64,000 nucleotides of DNA from Ancalomicrobiaceae bacterium S20. GTDB lineage: Bacteria; Pseudomonadota; Alphaproteobacteria; Rhizobiales; Ancalomicrobiaceae. Of this stretch, positions 62,228-64,000 are shown in pieces (position 1 is the stretch's first letter; each line of letters starts with the position of its first letter). Made by a program: the position numbers and the translations under genes. The notes under the pieces are model-generated. The model had not been told where the DNA came from and made no database searches. It was given only the letters and a program-made list of their open reading frames with translations. Location: NCBI GenBank assembly GCA_040269895.1, contig CP158568.1, positions 1,302,001-1,366,000 of the forward strand. Reading direction: 5' to 3'.

Positions 62228-62980
62228 ATGAACACCATCGATCTTGCCGGTCGCGTCGCGATCGTCACCGGCGGCGCGCGCGGCATCGGCTATGCGGTCG
62301 CCGAGCGCATGCTGAAGTCGGGCGCCTCGGTCGCGCTCTGGGACATCGACGCCGGGCGCCTCGCCACGGCGGCTGCGGACCTCGGCGCTTTCGGCCGCGT
62401 GACCACCGCCGCCATCGACCTGACCAGCGAGGCCGCGGTCGCGGCAGCCACGGCGGATGTCGTCGCGGCCCATGGCGGCGTCGACATCCTGGTCAACAAC
62501 GCCGGCATCACCGGCGGCAACGGCAAGCTCTGGGAGCTCGAACCGGCCGTGTGGCGGCAGGTCGTCGAGGTCAACCTGATCGCGCCGTACCTGACCTGCC
62601 GGGCGATCGTGCCGGAGATGTTGAAGCGTGGCTACGGCCGCATCGTCAACGTCGCCTCGATCGCCGGCAAGGAGGGCAATCCGAACGCCTCGCACTATTC
62701 GGCCTCCAAGGCCGGCCTGATCGCGCTGACCAAGTCGCTCGGCAAGGAACTGGCCACCGCCGGCATCCTGGTCAACTGCATCACGCCGGCGGCCGCCAAG
62801 ACCGAGATCTTCGACCAGATGAAGCAGGAGCACATCGACTTCATGCTGTCGCGGATCCCGATGGGCCGGTTCCTGAAGGTCGACGAGGTCGCCGCCATGG
62901 TGGCCTGGCTCGCCTCGGAGGATTGTGCCTTCACGACCGGCGCGGTCTTCGACATTTCCGGCGGCCGCGCGACCTACTGA
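62228..62980 (+). CDS. short-chain dehydrogenase, sugar-acid dehydrogenase type
   Basis: A 250-residue SDR with TGGARGIG at 14-21, NNAG at 90-93 and the catalytic S144, Y157 and K161. The C-terminus is DISGGRATY, as in 2-keto-3-deoxy-L-fuconate or L-rhamnonate dehydrogenase relatives. It starts 16 bases after the FAH gene and would produce its diketo substrate. The exact sugar is not determined. Confidence 0.85.
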   Translation: MNTIDLAGRVAIVTGGARGIGYAVAERMLKSGASVALWDIDAGRLATAAADLGAFGRVTTAAIDLTSEAAVAAATADVVAAHGGVDILVNNAGITGGNGKLWELEPAVWRQVVEVNLIAPYLTCRAIVPEMLKRGYGRIVNVASIAGKEGNPNASHYSASKAGLIALTKSLGKELATAGILVNCITPAAAKTEIFDQMKQEHIDFMLSRIPMGRFLKVDEVAAMVAWLASEDCAFTTGAVFDISGGRATY

Positions 62981-63120
62981 TCGGCGGTTCGCCGCTTCCA
63001 GCCATCCCGACTGCCCGACCGAACGCGAAGCCGCGTCCGGAATGCCCCGTCGTGCGCCTTCGCGCGCCCGGCGGGGCGAAAAAGAACGGCAGCGGACCTC
63101 ATTCTCCACGGGAGGAGACC

Positions 63121-64000
63121 ATGACTGCCATTCCGACACCGGCGGACGATCTCGCGACCACCGTCGCCAAGGTCACGCGCCGCCTGCTGCCGTTTCTGCT
63201 GCTGATGTATGTGCTGGCTTTTCTCGACCGCGCCAACATCGGCTTCGCCAAGAAGGCGTTCCAGGCCGATGCCGGCATCGGCGATGCCGCCTTCGCCTTC
63301 GGGGCGGGCATCTTCTTCATCGGCTACGCGCTGTTCGAAGTGCCGTCCAACCTGATCATGCACCGTGTCGGCGCGCGCGCCTGGATGTGCCGGATCATGG
63401 TGACATGGGGGCTCGTCTCGGCGGCGATGATGTTCGCCCGGGGCGAGATGGCCTTCTATGTCCTGCGCTTTCTGCTCGGCGTGGCGGAGGCCGGGTTCTT
63501 TCCCGGCGTGATCCTCTACCTGACCTACTGGTTCCCGAACGCCATGCGGGGCAAGGCGATGGGCCTGTTCTATTTCGGCGCGCCGCTGGCCTTCATCTTC
63601 GGTGGTCCGCTGTCGGGCCTGCTGCTCGAACTCCATGGCAGCTTCGGTCTCAACGGCTGGCAGTGGATGTTCCTGGTTGAGGGCCTGCTCGCGACCATCG
63701 TCGGCATCTGGGCCTATTTCTATCTCGACGATCGTCCGGCCGACGCCCGCTGGCTCGACGCGGCCGATAAGCGGCGCCTCGCGGCGGCGATCGGTGCGGA
63801 GGAGACGCACAAGGCCGCGCACGGACCGACCGGCACGCTCGCCGCGCTCGCCAATCCGAAGGTGCTCTATTTTTCCGCGATCTACTTCGTGATCCAGATG
63901 AGCGTCTACGGCCTCGTGTTCTATCTGCCGACGCAGGTTGCCGGGCTGCTCGGCAAGTCGGTCGGGTTCGAGGTCGGTCTGGTCACGGCGGTGCCGTGGA
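63121..64000 (+). CDS. MFS transporter, anion:cation symporter family (cut by the window end)
   Basis: An open frame from ATG 63121 to the window end (293 codons visible). It is absent from simple ORF lists because it has no stop in the window. It has at least seven membrane segments, begins LLPFLLLMYVLAFLDRANIGFAKKAF and includes EVPSNLIMHRVGARAWMCRIMVTWG and GVAEAGFFPGVILYLTYWFP, both diagnostic of the ACS (D-galactonate/tartrate-type) group. GGAGGAG precedes the ATG. It probably imports the sugar acid degraded by the two preceding enzymes. Confidence 0.88.
   Translation, partial: MTAIPTPADDLATTVAKVTRRLLPFLLLMYVLAFLDRANIGFAKKAFQADAGIGDAAFAFGAGIFFIGYALFEVPSNLIMHRVGARAWMCRIMVTWGLVSAAMMFARGEMAFYVLRFLLGVAEAGFFPGVILYLTYWFPNAMRGKAMGLFYFGAPLAFIFGGPLSGLLLELHGSFGLNGWQWMFLVEGLLATIVGIWAYFYLDDRPADARWLDAADKRRLAAAIGAEETHKAAHGPTGTLAALANPKVLYFSAIYFVIQMSVYGLVFYLPTQVAGLLGKSVGFEVGLVTAVPW

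Overview
The window is GC-rich chromosomal DNA from a bacterium, most likely an alphaproteobacterium of the Hyphomicrobiales. This rests on base composition, strong GC bias at third codon positions, Tat-exported binding proteins and the mix of ABC importers and GntR, LysR and MarR regulators. I saw no phage genes, transposases, CRISPR arrays or rRNA. There is one tRNA gene (Glu, anticodon UUC).

Layout. 30-1806: an ArsR repressor with its SRPBCC partner, then an acid phosphatase. 2155-2229: tRNA-Glu. 2311-13078: a PhnF-like GntR regulator, a type I phosphodiesterase, a sugar-phosphate-isomerase-like TIM barrel and a complete dipeptide/oligopeptide-type ABC importer with two tandem Tat-exported binding proteins. 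13107-16426: thiolase plus the two halves of a fused enoyl-CoA hydratase/3-hydroxyacyl-CoA dehydrogenase, minus strand. 16622-29898: the centrepiece, see below. 30113-32424: a decayed block (truncated binding protein, frame-broken gamma-glutamyltransferase, agmatinase tail). 32439-38907: small regulators and redox enzymes. 38943-40700: an SCO1/SenC operon with two cysteine-bearing exported proteins. 40943-49978: an ECF sigma/zinc-finger cassette followed by a long co-directional run (TTC38-like TPR protein, ThDP enzyme, OpgC-like acyltransferase, LpqC-like esterase, DUF1223, GST, SDR). 50080-56794: a chemoreceptor, a YeeE/YedE sulfur-compound permease, a Tat phosphoesterase, a cupredoxin and a second sigma/anti-sigma pair. 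56949-64000: hydrolases, a CGNR regulator, a GlcG-like protein and the start of an acid-sugar catabolic operon (FAH hydrolase, SDR, MFS transporter cut by the window end).

The most interesting system is 18054-29133. A histidine-ammonia-lyase-fold protein lacks the Ala-Ser-Gly triad that makes the MIO cofactor. It is followed by a betaine-type ABC importer, a hydantoinase-like amidohydrolase, an N-carbamoyl-amino-acid hydrolase, a DUF917 protein (family now associated with S-methyl-thiohydantoin desulfurase) and a urocanase homologue. This set matches, step for step, catabolism of ergothioneine or S-methyl-ergothioneine to glutamate: uptake of the betaine, trimethylamine elimination, hydration of (S-methyl)thiourocanate, removal of sulfur, hydantoin opening and decarbamoylation. 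It is flanked by a divergent LysR regulator and a convergent GntR regulator. The assignment is inference from gene content and recalled family knowledge, not from a search.

A caution applies throughout: at least six conserved genes (breaks near 15850, 17650, 27535, 31467, 50972 and 55670) are each split by a single small indel, mostly in short homopolymer or GC-repeat runs. That pattern fits uncorrected sequencing errors better than biology, although true decay cannot be excluded.
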